Positions 44,553-56,963 of a stretch of DNA of 64,000 nucleotides are shown piece after piece (the stretch's first letter is position 1; each line of letters begins with the position of its first letter). The translations under genes and the position numbers were made by a program. This stretch comes from Physcomitrium patens (Eukaryota > Streptophyta > Bryopsida > Funariales > Funariaceae): contig NC_037270.1 of assembly GCF_000002425.4 (NCBI RefSeq), positions 12,090,698-12,154,697 on the forward strand, written 5' to 3'. Under the pieces are notes generated by a model. It had not been told where the DNA came from and did no database searches. It saw only the letters and a program-made list of their open reading frames with translations.

Positions 44553-44793
44553 TTCTTTCTTAGTAGAGTGTGGATTACCCCTCTACTTGAAGGTATACTA
44601 GCATTTTTTAGAGGTTGCGGATTACCCTCCTCTAAATTGATACTTCTTTTGTTACAATATTGGAGTCATATTCTTCTTGGAGAGAGTAGATTATCCCTCT
44701 TCTTGAAATTCTTAAGGCATTTTATAGGTTGTGGATTACCCTCCTATAAACCAATATTGCCTCTTATAGGGTCATTTTTGTCCTTCTTTTAGA

Positions 44794-45780
44794 ATGGCCA
44801 GAGGTCAAGACATTAATATGACAGAAAGTTCGGAGTCTAAGTTAGATGCTATTATGAATGCCCTCACTACGTTATCACAAAGAACTGCAGAGATTGAAGG
44901 AGTGGTGGCAAGGCTTCATAATGATGGAGTATCTGGGATAGCACAATCTAAATTACACCAGCCTCAAATTTCGGCACTTGGAGAAACAACTTTATCTCAG
45001 GTTTGACAAGAACCACTAGTTCTATAACATAAGGAGCCTCGAGTTAGCCTTCCAGATAAGTTTGATGGAACACGTTCCAAGTTTCAAGGATTCGTCAATC
45101 AAATCAGGTTGATAACAATTTTACAGCCCGAACAATATCCAACGGAGGAGTCACGTGTTGGGCTTGTTGGAACCTTACTTACAGGACAAGCTCTATCATG
45201 GTTTGCTCCTTTGTTTGAGAAACGATCATCCATATTAAACAACTTCGAAACCTTTTTGGAAGCATTTGCGGAAGTATTTGGTGAACACGATAAGGTTCGA
45301 TGGGCTACAACAAAGATCCGGTCGCTATGACAAGGGATGCGTTCTACATCAGTCTATGCTTCGGATTTCAGGCAATTAGTATGCGACATCAATTGGGATG
45401 AAGAAGCGTTGATGAGTCAATTCTATTGGAGTTTAAGAGATGATGTGAAGGATTTGCTGTTAACTCTTTCTGATCCACGAACGCTCAATGAAGCCATTAG
45501 CCAAGCTGTGAAGTGCGATCATCGCCTATTCCAACGTCGCCAAGATCAATGCTCAAGACAACATACAATTTGCCATGCTCCAACTATGTCGGCAAGCAGT
45601 GTGAATTCGCATTCAGAGGTGGAAGACATGTAAATTGATGTGGTACGTATCAAATCTCTTACTATAGAAGAGAAAAAGCGACGTATGGAAGAAAATTTAT
45701 GCTTGTATTGCGGTGGAGAAGGCCACAAAGTCGGAAACTACTCCAAAAATCAAAATCGAGGCATAGTCAAGATTAGGGGA
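44794..45780 (+). pseudogene. Gag, D1
   Basis: Start MARGQDINMTESSESKLD; a short coiled-coil N-terminus; capsid core with LPDKFDGTRSKFQGFVNQI-type sequence, GLVGTLLTGQALSWFAPLFE and YASDFRQLVCDINWDEEALMSQF. A zinc-knuckle region (CLYCGGEGHK) lies near 45700. Clearly homologous to A gag. Broken. Confidence 0.85.
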
Positions 45781-45824
45781 GTATTTGTTCAAGAAAACGA
45801 GGATGCCCAGCCATAGTAGGAACC

Positions 45825-46200
45825 GTGCGGCTGGACAATGAAATATCCCAACAACAATCAAGTTCCTTTCTTTCTGCCCAACCTGCACTTTGTTTTACAA
45901 TCTCTCTGTTTATCGGCCCTCAAAAACTGAGAACCTTAGCACTACTAGACTCAGGAGCATCTGCTTGTTTTTTAGACAAAGAATTTGCAAAGCATCATAA
46001 GATCCCTTTAGTATAAAAATCAAAACCTGTTCATGTTGAGGTCATAAATGGACGACCTTTATTGGCTGGTAGCATCACCCATGAATCAAAACCTATAGAA
46101 GTAACATTTAAAGACCATAGTAGTCATATTATTTTTAATATTATTAGAACCCCATCAAATCCTATTATTCTTGGTCTTTCTTGGTTGGAAAAACATAATC
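45825..46200 (+). pseudogene. Protease, D1
   Basis: LALLDSGASACFLDKEFAK holds the DSG site, followed by HVEVINGRPL-type sequence and ILGLSWLEKHNPLIDW near 46165-46215. Broken. Confidence 0.85.
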
Positions 46201-46379
46201 CATTGATAGATTGGAGGTTGCGAAAGATGACTTTTCCCACAAAATCATCCAAGAAAAAACCTAGTAAAAAACCTCGAAAAAAGAAATCCTTATTCATTGG
46301 AGTAAGAGCGTTTATAAGATCATCTAAGGAAGGCACTCCATTTGTCATTTATGCGGCTCCAACTACCGAGGAGAAGATC

Positions 46380-47770
46380 TCAATAGCAAGTATACCGGAG
46401 CAATATAAGGATTTTGAAGACGTGTTTCAAAAGAAGAACGCCGACATACTACCGGAACACCGACCATATGATTGTACCATAGACTTGCAAGAAGGAGCAC
46501 AACCACATTTTGGCCCAATCTACAATCTATCGCAAACGGAGTTGGCAGAGTTGCGAAAGTACATCGACGAGAATCTAGCCAAGAACTTCATTCGTCATTC
46601 AAAATCATCAGCTGGAGCACCCATCTTATTTGTGAAGAAGAAAGATGGATAACTACGGATGTGTGTGGACTATCGAGGCCTCAACAAGGTAATAAAGAAA
46701 AATCGTTACCCATTACCCTTGATTCCTAGTCTCTTAGAACAACTTGGACATGCGAAGATCTTTACAAAAATTGATCTAAGGGGAGCTTATAATCTCGTAC
46801 GAATCAAGGAAGGAGATGAGTGGAAGACAGCATTCCGTACAAGGTATGGTCATTTCGGGTATAATATCATGCCTTTTGGTCTTACCAATGCTCCAGCAGT
46901 TTTCTAACATATCATGAATGACATCTTTCGAGAACACCTCGATGATTTTGTTGTCATCTACTTGGACGATATTCTAATATTCTCTAAAAACGAGGAAGAG
47001 CATGAGAAGCATGTTCGTTTGATCTTAGAGAAACTACGCAAGCAAGGACTATATGCCAAATTAGAAAAGTGTTTATTTCACTAGACGGAGATGGAGTTTT
47101 TTGGGTTCATTGCGACTACAGAAGGTTTGAAGATGGACCCCAAGAAAGTAGAAGCAATCATGTCTTAGGAGGTTTCAAAGACGGTTAGAGACGTACAATG
47201 CTTTCTTGGTTTTGCTAACTTCTATCGGATCTTCATCAAGAATTATTCTCAAGTTGCTGCTCCTCTCACTCGATTAACATGCAAGGATAAGTTGAAATGG
47301 GGATCTTTGGCGGAGAAGGCGTTTCAAGATTTGAAGACAGCATTTACTACAGCTCCAATTTTGGTACATCCAGACTTTACAAAGGCCTTTTATTTAGAAA
47401 CTAATGCTTCAGATTTTGCTTTGGGAGCTATGCTTTCACAAATGAGTGAAGATAAGAAGCTCCATCCAGTTGCATTCTATTCTCGGAAGTTCTCTGCTGC
47501 TGAAATCAATTATGAGATCCACGATAAGGAACTTCTTGCTATAGTGGATTCTTTCGAAGAATGGCATCACTTTCTTGAAGGAGCTGCACATCCAGTAACC
47601 GTATATATGGATCACAAGAATTTGGAGTATTTCATGACGGCTCGAGTTTTAAATCGGCGTCAAGCTCGGTGAAATATGTCGCTATCTAGATTCAATTTTA
47701 TTATCACTTATCGACTTGGAAAGCAGCAAGGACTATCCAATGCTTTATCAAGGAGATCGTATCTTGCACC
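46380..47770 (+). pseudogene. RT and RNase H, D1
   Basis: DILPEHRPYDCTIDLQEGAQ leads into [63 protein letters not shown] and [13 protein letters not shown] (about 46950-46990). RNase H follows with [30 protein letters not shown] and KQQGLSNALSRRS. Same architecture as A3. Broken in several places. Confidence 0.9.
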
Positions 47771-47984
47771 AAAGGCTGGAGAAGCAGCGTTTGATCAACA
47801 ATGTACAACGTTATTGAAGCCAGAGAGATTTCAACTTTGTGCTACTATTGTATCATTTGATGCTGACTTCCTAAACCAGGTACGTGCTATGACCATTAAA
47901 GATTCAGTAGCCATTGATATCAAGCAACGTACGAATGACGACAAGTTCAAGGTGGAGGGAGATCTTTTATACTTTGAAGAGTGA

Positions 47985-49298
47985 TTGTACATTCCAAAAG
48001 GACTAGCACGACTTCGAGTTCTTCAATCTCGCCATGATTTTCCAGCTGCTGGACATTTTGGATTCAACAAGACCTTGGAGTTTATTTCCCGAGATTCTTG
48101 GTGGCCCCAAATGTGGAAGGATGTGAAAGATTTTGTCCTCTCTTGTGACATCTGTTTAAGATCTAAGAATCCTCGGCATCGCCCTTATGGACTTCTACAG
48201 CCATTGCCAATTCCACGTCGACCATGGTCTTCAATTTCTATGGACTTCATGATGGACTTGCCATCATCAAACTCATTTGACAGCATCATTGTCGTGGTAG
48301 ATCGGCTTACGAAGATGGCACACTTTGTTCCTTGTAAGAAGACATCGTCCAGTGAAGTCACAGCAAGACTCTTTCTTGATAATGTGTATCGATATCATGG
48401 ACTACGAGATGATATCATATCAGATTGAGGTACCCAGTTCGTGTCAAAGTTTTGGAGATCTCTCTTTGGGATATTGAAGGTGGATATCAAGCTTTCTTTA
48501 GCTTTCCATCCTCAAATTGATGGCCAAATGGAACGGGTGAACCAAGTCTTGGAGCAGTACTTACGATGCAGCATCAACTATCAACAAGACGATTGGACTG
48601 CATATCTACCGCTAGTCAAGTTTGCATATAACAACACCCTCCATGCATCGACTCAACAAACACCATTCTTTTCCAACTATGGGTATCATCCGAAGCTTGA
48701 TTTATTGAGTCCATCAATAAATAACAATCCAGCAGCTGATGGATTTGCGAAGCAACTATCAGAGCTTCAAACTATGTTGAAGCTTCAATTACAATCCGCT
48801 CAAGAATCCTATAAGACGTCTGCAGATAGATTTTGGAATCCAGCACCTACTTTCAAAGTTGGAGACAAAGCCTGGCTTCTTCGACGAAATATCAAGACCA
48901 AGCAATCATGTGATAAGTTGGACTATCGAAGATTGGGACCATTTATCATCCAGAAGCAAATTAATCCAATGGCATACTGGCTGGAGTTACCGGCTTCTAT
49001 GAAGGTACATCCAGTCTTTCATGTTTCTCTGTTGGAACCTTATTGAGAGTCATCTTTTCCTGGAAGAGTGCAATGTCCCCCATCTAGTATTGAAATCAAG
49101 AACCATGAAGAATACGAGATTGAAAAGGTATTGGATTCACGGCAAAGGTGGAGAAAGTTAGAATATCTTGTTCATTGGTGCGGCTATGACATTAATGAGC
49201 AAACGTGGGAGCCAGTTGAAAATCTTGCGAATGCGCCACAAAAGGTACAGGAGTTTCATCAACGACCTCCTGATAAACCTAAATCAATTCGACGATAG
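47985..49298 (+). pseudogene. Integrase with chromodomain, D1
   Basis: Zinc-binding start (HDFPAAGHFGFNKTLEF ... SCDICLRSKNPRH); core with MDFMMDLPSSNSFDSIIVVV, a region equivalent to the second Asp near 48425, and HPQIDGQMERVNQVLEQY. The C-terminus has LDYRRLGPF and HPVFHVSLLEPY. The chromodomain is at about 49095-49290 ([21 protein letters not shown]). Broken. Confidence 0.9.
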
Positions 49299-49411
49299 CT
49301 TCTTTCTGAAGCTTGTTCTCCCAACAATATAAGAAAAGGAGAGAGCACCAACAAAATTCGTAGTTGATGTAGTTATTTTTTCCAAGATAGATTGTAGTTT
49401 GTTCTTTTGAT

Positions 49412-49762
49412 ATGGATAGCCAAGAGATAGATACTATGCCAGTCAGAGTATCGCAACCGAGTAGCTCACGAAGGCGACCCCGAGGTGAAGAACTATATGT
49501 ACCACGACGACGACGGAGGATACTGAGTAACCGATCATTGGTGATCGTATTTGAGATCGAGCCTGCTTACGATGGTCAACCACAAGGCGTGTTTGCAGGA
49601 TAATTTCACAATGACGATACGGAAGTTCATGCTTGGTCAGAAGTCGAAGGCATGGGCCACTACCATTAGCTTCAAGGGTCAATGAACCACTTACCTCATG
49701 AACAACAGTTGGAGTTCATAGCAGAAGTTATGCGACAGATCTTTATTTTCTTGCGTTGGTAC
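49412..49762 (+). pseudogene. ORF3, D1
   Basis: Starts MDSQEIDTMPVRVSQPSSSR, with an arginine-rich stretch (PRRRRR) not seen in A. A SLVIVFEIEP segment matches CLVILLEVG of A, and further on GMGHYH, NHLPHEQQLEFIAE and a hydrophobic end match the A ORF3 C-terminus. Same position between chromodomain and 3' LTR. Broken, function unknown. Confidence 0.65.
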
Positions 49763-49796
49763 TGATCAACAACATTGCTTCTCAGAGACCTCGAAG

Positions 49797-49812
49797 CTAA
49801 AAGAGGGGGTGA
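49797..49812 (+). other. Polypurine tract, D1
   Basis: TAAAAGAGGGGGTGA directly before the 3' LTR. Confidence 0.8.
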
Positions 49813-50183
49813 TGTTAGGGACATATTCCTTAGAACTTTCTAAAAGAGAAGCCTCTGGAACCTTTTAGAGAGAAGTTTCTAGAAGCTTCTAGAAAGGAAG
49901 TCTCTGGAACCTTATAAAAGAGAAGTTTCTAGAAGCTTCTAGAAAGGAAGCCCTTGGAACTTTCTAGAAGCTTCTTAGTTAATAGAAGTAGCTCGAGAAG
50001 CTTCCTAAGTAAGAGTATATATAGGAATCGAGGCTGAAGAGTTCTTCAGTCTCGACAACACATCTCTTGGAGTTCTAGCTCACCTTTCTGGTGTTGTTCT
50101 TGTACTCATCTGTTTAATCTAGTTCTGCCACTTCTTCTTGAACTTCTTGTTAGATTTCAAGTCTGTATTTTGTGTCTGTGACA
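49813..50183 (+). repeat. 3' LTR of D1 (371 bp)
   Basis: TGTTAGGGAC...GTCTGTGACA, with three four-unit heat-shock elements (49877-49894, 49927-49944, 49957-49974), a TATA box and hairpin. Followed by CCGAG (50184-50188), the right target duplication. Confidence 0.95.
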
Positions 50184-50188
50184 CCGAG

Positions 50189-50314
50189 CCAAACATTTGT
50201 CCAGACAATTAAGATGACTCTATTTTGTACTAAATGCATAAAATTCATCTAAAAAGATTTCCATAAACAGCCAGAGATAGTCTTGGAAGGCCTGAATCAT
50301 CACTCTCTGAAACA
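50189..50314 (-). pseudogene. RT central part, element E
   Basis: The minus strand continues the E RT beyond D1: FQRVMIQAFQDYLWLFMEIFLDE and the following CLDKCLARC. The last 90 bp (50225-50314) recur as an exact inverted copy at 53713-53802. Confidence 0.85.
50225..50314 (-). repeat. 90-bp inverted repeat, left copy
   Basis: Perfectly identical, in opposite orientation, to 53713-53802. It codes for the FQRVMIQAFQDYL part of RT in both places. Confidence 0.95.
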
Positions 50315-53300
50315 ATATTTGTCTCAGTTTTTGACAGCATGTATAGCTAATAATAGAAGAACTGAAGATATTTGGTTACGATGGTTGCTAGCAATCTTAA
50401 ATGATACAACATTTGAATGGTACAACCGCCAATCAGTGGGTCAATTTTTGTATTGGGAAGCATTGAAGAATGCATTTTTAATCCATTTTTGGCCAATAAG
50501 TTTTGAGGATCATCTTCGAGAGAGGTTAATAAATAACAAAATGATCCTAGGAGAGGCGGTGGAATCGTATTATGGCTGGGTGGTTGATACACTCAGTAAG
50601 TGGCCGAATTACCAAATGTCAAAGGCATTTATCTTATCCATATTAATCAATGGTTTGCAACTACCAAAGTTAAAAATATTTATGAAGGAAGCTCAATCCA
50701 TTTCGGTGTCTGCATCCTTTAATAGAGCCAAGGTTTGAGAGGAATGCCATTATAATCAATTTTTAACTGCGAGAGCTACGTTGATTTGAGTTCATGGCAG
50801 TTATCAAAATCCGACTTTGAACGGATCAGTGGATGCTTGTCTATGGATGTTAGATACAAGGGCCAATATTGGTGCTAATATTCAGGGGCGAGTTAATGTC
50901 ACCCCATTGCAAGCTATACCACCGAACATGACAACAACGTATGCTCCCTATTTTCCATATCAACAACAAGCGTTAACTGCGATAAAGTTACCAATAATAT
51001 CAGCCCCAAAAGATTCCAATGAAGCCTTGTTGTTGAACCTGACAAAGAAAATGGAGAAAATGGTCGTCAATATGGCCAAAGATAAAGAAAAGAGGCAAAA
51101 GCCTATCAATACTAGTACCAATGTTTGGTGCAGTAATTGTAAGGGCCATGGTCATTTGGTAACAGAATGTCCTTCACCCTCACAAATGATGGATCAATGT
51201 ACATTTTGCAGATGAAAGCACTTAATAGCTAATTGTTAGAATTTGCAAAAGAAACAACAATTTAGTAATCAAACGATGATTCCACCAACTTACTAAAACG
51301 TCAATCAAGTTCAATCGAGAAATACGTTTGGATGGAATGGAAATCAATTTAATCGACAAAATTGAGCATTCAATAACTTTCAAAGTTCCAATTTTAATCA
51401 AGGGTCTGCATCAAACCCCCAGAACTACAGGAAGGAGCAACAAAGGTATCAACAATATGCTCTACCGACATCATCGAACCAAGTTTCCTCCGCTCCAATA
51501 GCACAACCAAGATCACTTTCTAACCCTACATGGAACAAGCCTAATAGGTATATACTGATGGAGACATCCAATATGCCTAATGGGGGTACAAGAAGACCAC
51601 TTTGTTATTTTCGTTGCAAACAGATTGGCCATTATACCAGTGAATGTCTCAATCCCAGAGTCAGTGACGATAATACACTAGTTTGTGGAAATTATAAGCA
51701 ATCGGGGCATACTTATCAGCAATATAATGCTCCGTTCAATTTCAATAATCGGGATCAGCGGATCCAAAACAAAAGAAAAATGGAGGAGATAAATTAAGGG
51801 CCTCAAGATTCTTCGATAAATCGGGTGGAATGTGTTCAAGCCATTCTTATCAAGAGTCAACAAAAAGAAAAAGGACTAATTCAATATTTAGGTGATCCTG
51901 AAGCAAAGAACCAATTAGACCCAATTATGGGAACATCCAATCTAGGTCCTATTACGGGCTTCTTCTCCAGTATGCAACTTGACTCGATTGGGCTATCCAA
52001 TGAGGTATCAATTATGGGGGCTTCAGATCCACTTCAAGTTGTTCCGTTCTCTATGCCATTCCGGAAAATATCCTGTCTGTTGAAAGATCCTTTAGGAGGC
52101 TTGAATTCCAAAGAAGCTCCGTCTGTTGTTCTAATTCTGAGTCCAAGACGAAAGAATATCTTATCTCAAGGAGTTAAACTCCAACCAATGAAAAGAAAGA
52201 GGGTATTAGATATTACCCTAAATATGGAATCCTATGACATATTGAAGGATTTGGATGCTATTCGACCTTTTATTTCTATGAAGCAACTTCTACCGGTTGC
52301 ACCGGAGTGCCGTTCTACATTCAATTTATCGTTAACACGGCATCTCCAACGTAATAAGAAAGTTTGTCAAGTCAGTTTGAACCCTGACCCAAGTACACCA
52401 ACCATTGATGTTTCAATTGATGGTATTGTGATCTTGTGTGTTCAGATGGATGGTGGTTCTAGTGTCAATTTAATGAAAGCTGATACAATGGATGCTTTAG
52501 ATTTAGAACACTTAGTACTCACCACATTGGTATTACGGATGGCAGATCATAGTTGGATTAAACCAATGGATATTTTACGGTGTGTTCAAACTATAATTAC
52601 TGGTATTGCATATGCAATTGACTATATCATCTTTTGACTATAATTTTCGACTTTATTGTATCAAATTTTATTGGGACGACTCTGGCTTTATCAAGCGAAG
52701 GCCAAGAATGATTGGGGTCAGGGTACTTTGACAATTGGCTAGATCGGCAATAAAATACTATTACAAATGTACCTAGTACACTATTGCGAGGAGTCTCAAT
52801 CGCCAGCATCGGAATTGACGTTGGACGATGAACTTAGCTCCAATAATGACACAGTTGCACTGATTACGGAAGCATACATGGAGGCAGTCCAATACCTTAG
52901 AGTGGTGTACCAATCTGGAGGTCTTGGAGAGTATTTGATATACCCGACGGATTGAGAAAACTCTGAGTATGTTAGTATTGATTAGATGACCAAGTATGAT
53001 GTGCACCATGTTAGTACCCTAGATACAAGATTCAGTACTTCGTACATGTCAGACTTACCAACTAATTTTCAACCACCGTGGAGGTTGAAACAGAACATTG
53101 CCGTTGCACCTTTATGTCAAACTATTAACTTGGTGACCACAGTAGAGCCACGGACAATTAAGGTCTATAAAGGTATTAAGGACTAAGAATTGACCTATTG
53201 GACAAAATTTTTCTTACATCATAAGTCCGCTTTTGCTTGAACTTATGCTGATTTAAAGGGTATTCTTGCTGACATTTATGAGCATCATATTATTTTAAAA

Positions 53301-53802
53301 GAGAACGCTAAACCTGTATGATAAAGGCAACATTGCCTTAATCCTAAATATTCCCTTATAGTGAAGGAGGAATTGGACAAGCTTCTTGTGGTTGGTTTCA
53401 TTTACCTAGTGTCGAATAGTGAGTGGATTTCTCCAATCATCATGGTGTCAAAAAAGAATGGAAAAATCCGCATTTGTCAGGATTTCTGAAAACTTAATGC
53501 GGCTACCAAGAAGGATTACTTTCCATTGCCTTTCACAAATAGTATATTGAACGCTGTAGTCGATCAAGAATGTTATTCGTTCCTTGATGGATTTTCTGGA
53601 TATAATTAAGTTCAAATTACAATAGAAGACTAGCTTCAGACGACCTTTAGTATAAATTGGGGCACATTTATTTATTGCATGATGCCTTTTGGGTTATGTA
53701 ACGCCCCAGCCATGTTTCAGAGAGTGATGATTCAGGCCTTCCAAGACTATCTCTGGCTGTTTATGGAAATCTTTTTAGATGAATTTTATGCATTTAGTAC
53801 AA
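50315..53802 (+). pseudogene. Inverted block of E: gag, protease, RT
   Basis: The plus strand holds gag from within its capsid part (YLSQFLTACIANNRRTEDIW, LRWLLAILNDTTFEWYNRQS), a linker, zinc-knuckle sequences (CSNCKGHGHLVTEC about 51127-51168; CYFRCKQIGHYTSEC about 51600-51650), a pre-protease part, a protease with DGG (VQMDGGSSVNLM, about 52440-52475) and RT (WISPIIMVSKKNGKIRICQDF ... MMPFGLCNAPAMFQRVM, 53420-53730). Its orientation is opposite to the rest of E. Broken in many places. Confidence 0.85.
53713..53802 (+). repeat. 90-bp inverted repeat, right copy
   Basis: Exact inverted partner of 50225-50314, at the far end of the inverted block. Confidence 0.95.
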
Positions 53803-53842
53803 GTTATTGGAACTGCTGAACCACCCATCGCCATTGAAGAGA
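53803..53842 (-). pseudogene. Short gag-like stretch, element E
   Basis: Forty bases between the inverted block and the LTR of D2. On the minus strand they can be read as LFNGDGWFSSSNN, reminiscent of the FNGDG motif near the start of the Ty3 gag core, which fits the non-inverted orientation of E. Weak, because so short. Confidence 0.4.
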
Positions 53843-54213
53843 TGTCACGGACACAAAATACAGACTTGAAATCTAACAAGAAGTTCAAGAAGAAGTGACA
53901 GAACTAGATTAAACAGATGAGTACAAGAACAACACCAGAAAGGTGAGCTAGAACTCCAAGAGATGTATTGTCAAGACTGAAGAACTCTTCAGCCTCGATC
54001 CCTATATATACTCCTATTTAGAAAGCTTCTCGAGCTACTTCTATTAACTAGGAAGCTTCTAGAAAGTTCCAGGGGATAACTTTCTAGAAGCTTCTAGAAA
54101 CTTCTCTTTTATGAGGTTCCAGAGACTTCCTTTCTAGAAGCTTCTAGAAACTTCTCTCTAAAAGGTTCCAGAGGCTTCTCTTTTAGAAAGTTCTAAGGAA
54201 TATGTCCCTAACA
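53843..54213 (-). repeat. 3' LTR of D2 (371 bp)
   Basis: TGTCACGGAC...CCCTAACA on the plus strand, the reverse of the D1 LTR. Full heat-shock elements lie at 54082-54099 and 54132-54149. The hairpin beside the TATA box is kept, with a compensating G-T pair. Confidence 0.95.
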
Positions 54214-54399
54214 TCACCTCCTCCTTTAGCTTCGAGGTCTCTGAGAAGCAATGTTGTTGATCAGTACCAATGCAAGAAAATAAAGATCTGTCGCATAACT
54301 TCTGCTATGAACTCCAACTGTTGTTCACGAGGCAAGTGGTTCATCGACCCTTGAAGCCAACGGTAGTGGCCCACGCCCACGCACACGGTAACTCCAGCC

Positions 54400-55620
54400 A
54401 GTATGCCACTGGATTAATTTGCTTCTGGATGATAAATGGTCCCAATCTTCGATAGTCCAACTTATCACATGATTGCTTGGTCTTGATATTTCGTCGAAGA
54501 AGCCAGGCTTTGTCTCCAACTTTGAAAGTAGGTGCTGGATTCCGAAATCTATCTGCAGACGTCTTATAGGATTCTTGAGCGGATTGTAATTGAAGCTTCA
54601 ACATAGTTTGAAGCTCTGATAGTTGCTTCGCAAATCCTTCAGCTGCTGGATTGTTATTTGTTGACGGACTCAATAAATCAAGCTTCGGATGATACCCATA
54701 GTTGGAAAAGAATGGTGTTTGTTGAGTCGACGCATGGAGGGTGTTGTTATATGCAAACTCGGCTAGCGGTAGATATGCAGTCCAATCGTCTTGCTGATAG
54801 TTGATGCTACATCATAAGTATTGCTCCAAGACTTGGTTCACCTGTTCTGTTTGGCCATCAGTTTGAGGATGGAAAGCTGAAGAAAGCTTGATATCCACCT
54901 TCAATATCCCAAAGAGAGATCTCCAAAACTTTGACACGAACTGGGTACCTCGATCTGATATGATATCATCTGATAGTCCATGATATCCATATACATTATC
55001 GAGAAAGAGTCTTGCTGTGACTTCACTGGACGATGTCTTCTTACAAGGAACAAAGTGTGCCATCTTCGTAAGCCGATCTACCACGACAATGATGCTGTCA
55101 AATGAGTTTGATGATGGCAAGTCCATCATGAAGTCCATAGAAATTGAAGACCATGGTCGACGTGGAATTGGCAATGGCTGTAGAAGTCCATAAGGGCGAT
55201 GCCGAGGATTCTTAGATCTTAAACAGATGTCACAAGAGAGGACAAAATCTTTCACATCCTTCCACATTTGGGGCCACCAAAAATCTCGAGAAATAAACTC
55301 CAAGGTCTTGTTGAATCCAAAATGTCCCGCAGCTGGAAAATCATGGCGAGATTGAAGAACTCGAAGTCGTGCTAGTCCTTTTGGAATGTACAATCACTCT
55401 TCAAAGTATAAAAGATCTCCCTCCACCTTGAACTTGTCGTCATTCGTACGTTGCTTGATATCAATGGCTACTGAATCTTTAATGGTCATAGCACGTACCT
55501 GGTTTAGGAAGTCAGCATCAAATGATACAATAGTAGCACAAAGTTGAAATCTCTCTGGCTTCAATAACGTTGTACATTGTTGATCAAACGCTGCTTCTCC
55601 AGCCTTTGGTGCAAGATACG
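54400..55620 (-). pseudogene. Integrase, D2
   Basis: HDFPAAGHFGFNKTLEF and SCDICLRSKNPRH (zinc-binding), MDFMMDLPSSNSFDSIIVVV, SDRGTQFVSKFW and HPQTDGQTEQVNQVLEQY (core), LDYRRLGPF (GPY/F). Nearly the same as D1. Confidence 0.9.
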
Positions 55621-56960
55621 ATCTCCTTGATAAAGCATCGGATAGTCCTTGCTGCTTTCCAAGTCGATAAGTGATAATAAAATTGAATCTAGATAGCGAC
55701 ATATTTCACCGAGCTTGACGCCGATTTAAAACTCGAGCCGTCATGAAATACTCCAAATTCTTGTGATCCATATATACGGTTACTGGATGTGCAGCTCCTT
55801 CAAGAAAGTGATGCCATTCTTCGAAAGAATCCACTATAGCAAGAAGTTCCTTATCGTGGATCTCATAATTGATTTCAGCAGCAGAGAACTTCCGAGAATA
55901 GAATGCAACTGGATGGAGCTTCTTATCTTCACTCATTTGTGAAAGCATAGCTCCCAAAGCAAAATCTGAAGCATTAGTTTCTAAATAAAAGGCCTTTGTA
56001 AAGTCTGGATGTACCAAAATTGGAGCTGTAGTAAATGCTGTCTTCAAATCTTGAAACGCCTTCTCCGCCAAAGATCCCCATTCCAACTTATCCTTGCATG
56101 TTAATCGAGTGAGAGGAGCAGCAACTTAAGAATAATTCTTGATGAAGATCCGATAGAAGTTAGCAAAACCAAGAAAGTATTGTACGTCTCTAACCGTCTT
56201 CGGAACCTCCCAAGACATGATTGCTTCTACTTTCTTGGAGTCCATCTTCAAACCTTCTGTAGTCGCAATGAACTCCAAAAATTCCATCTCCGTCTGGTGA
56301 AATAAACACTTTTCTAATTTGGCATATAGTCCTCGCTTGCGTAGTTTCTCCAAGACCAAACGAACATGCTCCTCATGCTCTTCCTCGTTTTTAGAGAATA
56401 TTAGAATATCGTCCAAGTAGATGACAACAAAATCATCGAGGTGTTCTCGAAAGATGTCATTCATCATATGTTGAAAAACTGCTGGAGCATTGATAAGACC
56501 AAAAGGCATGACATTATACCCGAAATGACCATACCTTGTACAGAATGCTGTCTTCCACTCATCTCCTTCCTTGATTCGTACGAGATTATAAGCTCCCCTT
56601 AGATCAATTTTTGTAAAGATCTTCGCACGTCCAAGTTGTTCTAAGAAACTAGAAATCAAGGGTAATGGGTAACGATTTTTCTTTGTTACCTTGTTGAGGC
56701 CTCGATAGTCCACACACATCCATAATGATCCATCTTTCTTCTTTACAAATAAGATGGGTGCTCGAGCTTATGATTTTGAATGACGAATGAAGTTCTTGGC
56801 TAGATTCTTGTCGATGTACTTTCGTAACTCTGCCAACTCCGTTTGCGATAGATTGTAGATTGGGCCAAAATGTGGTTGTGCTCCTTCTTGCAAGTCTATG
56901 GCACAATCATATGGTTGGTGTTCCGGTAGTATGTCGGCGTTCTTTTTTTGAAACACGTTG
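55620..56960 (-). pseudogene. RT and RNase H, D2
   Basis: RT from NADILPEHQPYDCAIDLQEG through [26 protein letters not shown] and [13 protein letters not shown] (about 56390-56430). RNase H with [15 protein letters not shown] and [13 protein letters not shown]. The first RT residues meet the LTR of B6. Confidence 0.9.
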
Positions 56961-56963
56961 TCG

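Larger units (their letters stand above)
44068..50183 (+). mobile_element. D1: full-structure chromovirus, family D (fossil)
   Basis: 5' LTR 44068-44513, primer site 44541-44552, gag, protease, RT, RNase H, integrase, chromodomain, ORF3, polypurine tract and 3' LTR 49813-50183, with a CCGAG target duplication. All parts are there, but it is broken in about ten or more places. Apart from one extra tandem unit in the 5' LTR, the LTRs differ by about 3-4%, so the insertion looks younger than A2/A4. Families A and D are related along the whole length. Confidence 0.95.
22824..53842 (-). mobile_element. E: Ty3 (non-chromovirus) element, split by nested copies (fossil)
   Basis: Visible pieces: 3' LTR 22824-23405, coiled-coil tail 23745-23909 and 41998-42590, integrase and RNase H 42591-43750, RT 43781-44062 and 50189-50314, an inverted gag-to-RT block 50315-53802 (+), and 40 bp of further gag-like sequence to 53842. 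It is interrupted by the A element 23910-41997 and by D1 44068-50183, both with 5-bp target duplications. The 5' end lies beyond D2 and B6, outside the window. Lineage within Ty3 is uncertain. Broken in many places. Confidence 0.85.
53843..56963 (-). mobile_element. D2: family D chromovirus, 3' part (fossil)
   Basis: On the minus strand: RT (56960-56126), RNase H (56086-55620), integrase (55393-54400), a short ORF3 remnant (about 54370-54230) and 3' LTR (54213-53843). No chromodomain segment was recognised. The 5' part is cut off by B6, which begins at 56964; its remainder may lie beyond the window. Sequence is very close to D1. Broken, with several breaks. Confidence 0.9.

Noticed and set aside
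48990-49298. Chromodomain as evidence for a host chromatin gene
   Set aside because: It follows the GPY/F part of the integrase in every A and D copy and is part of the element.
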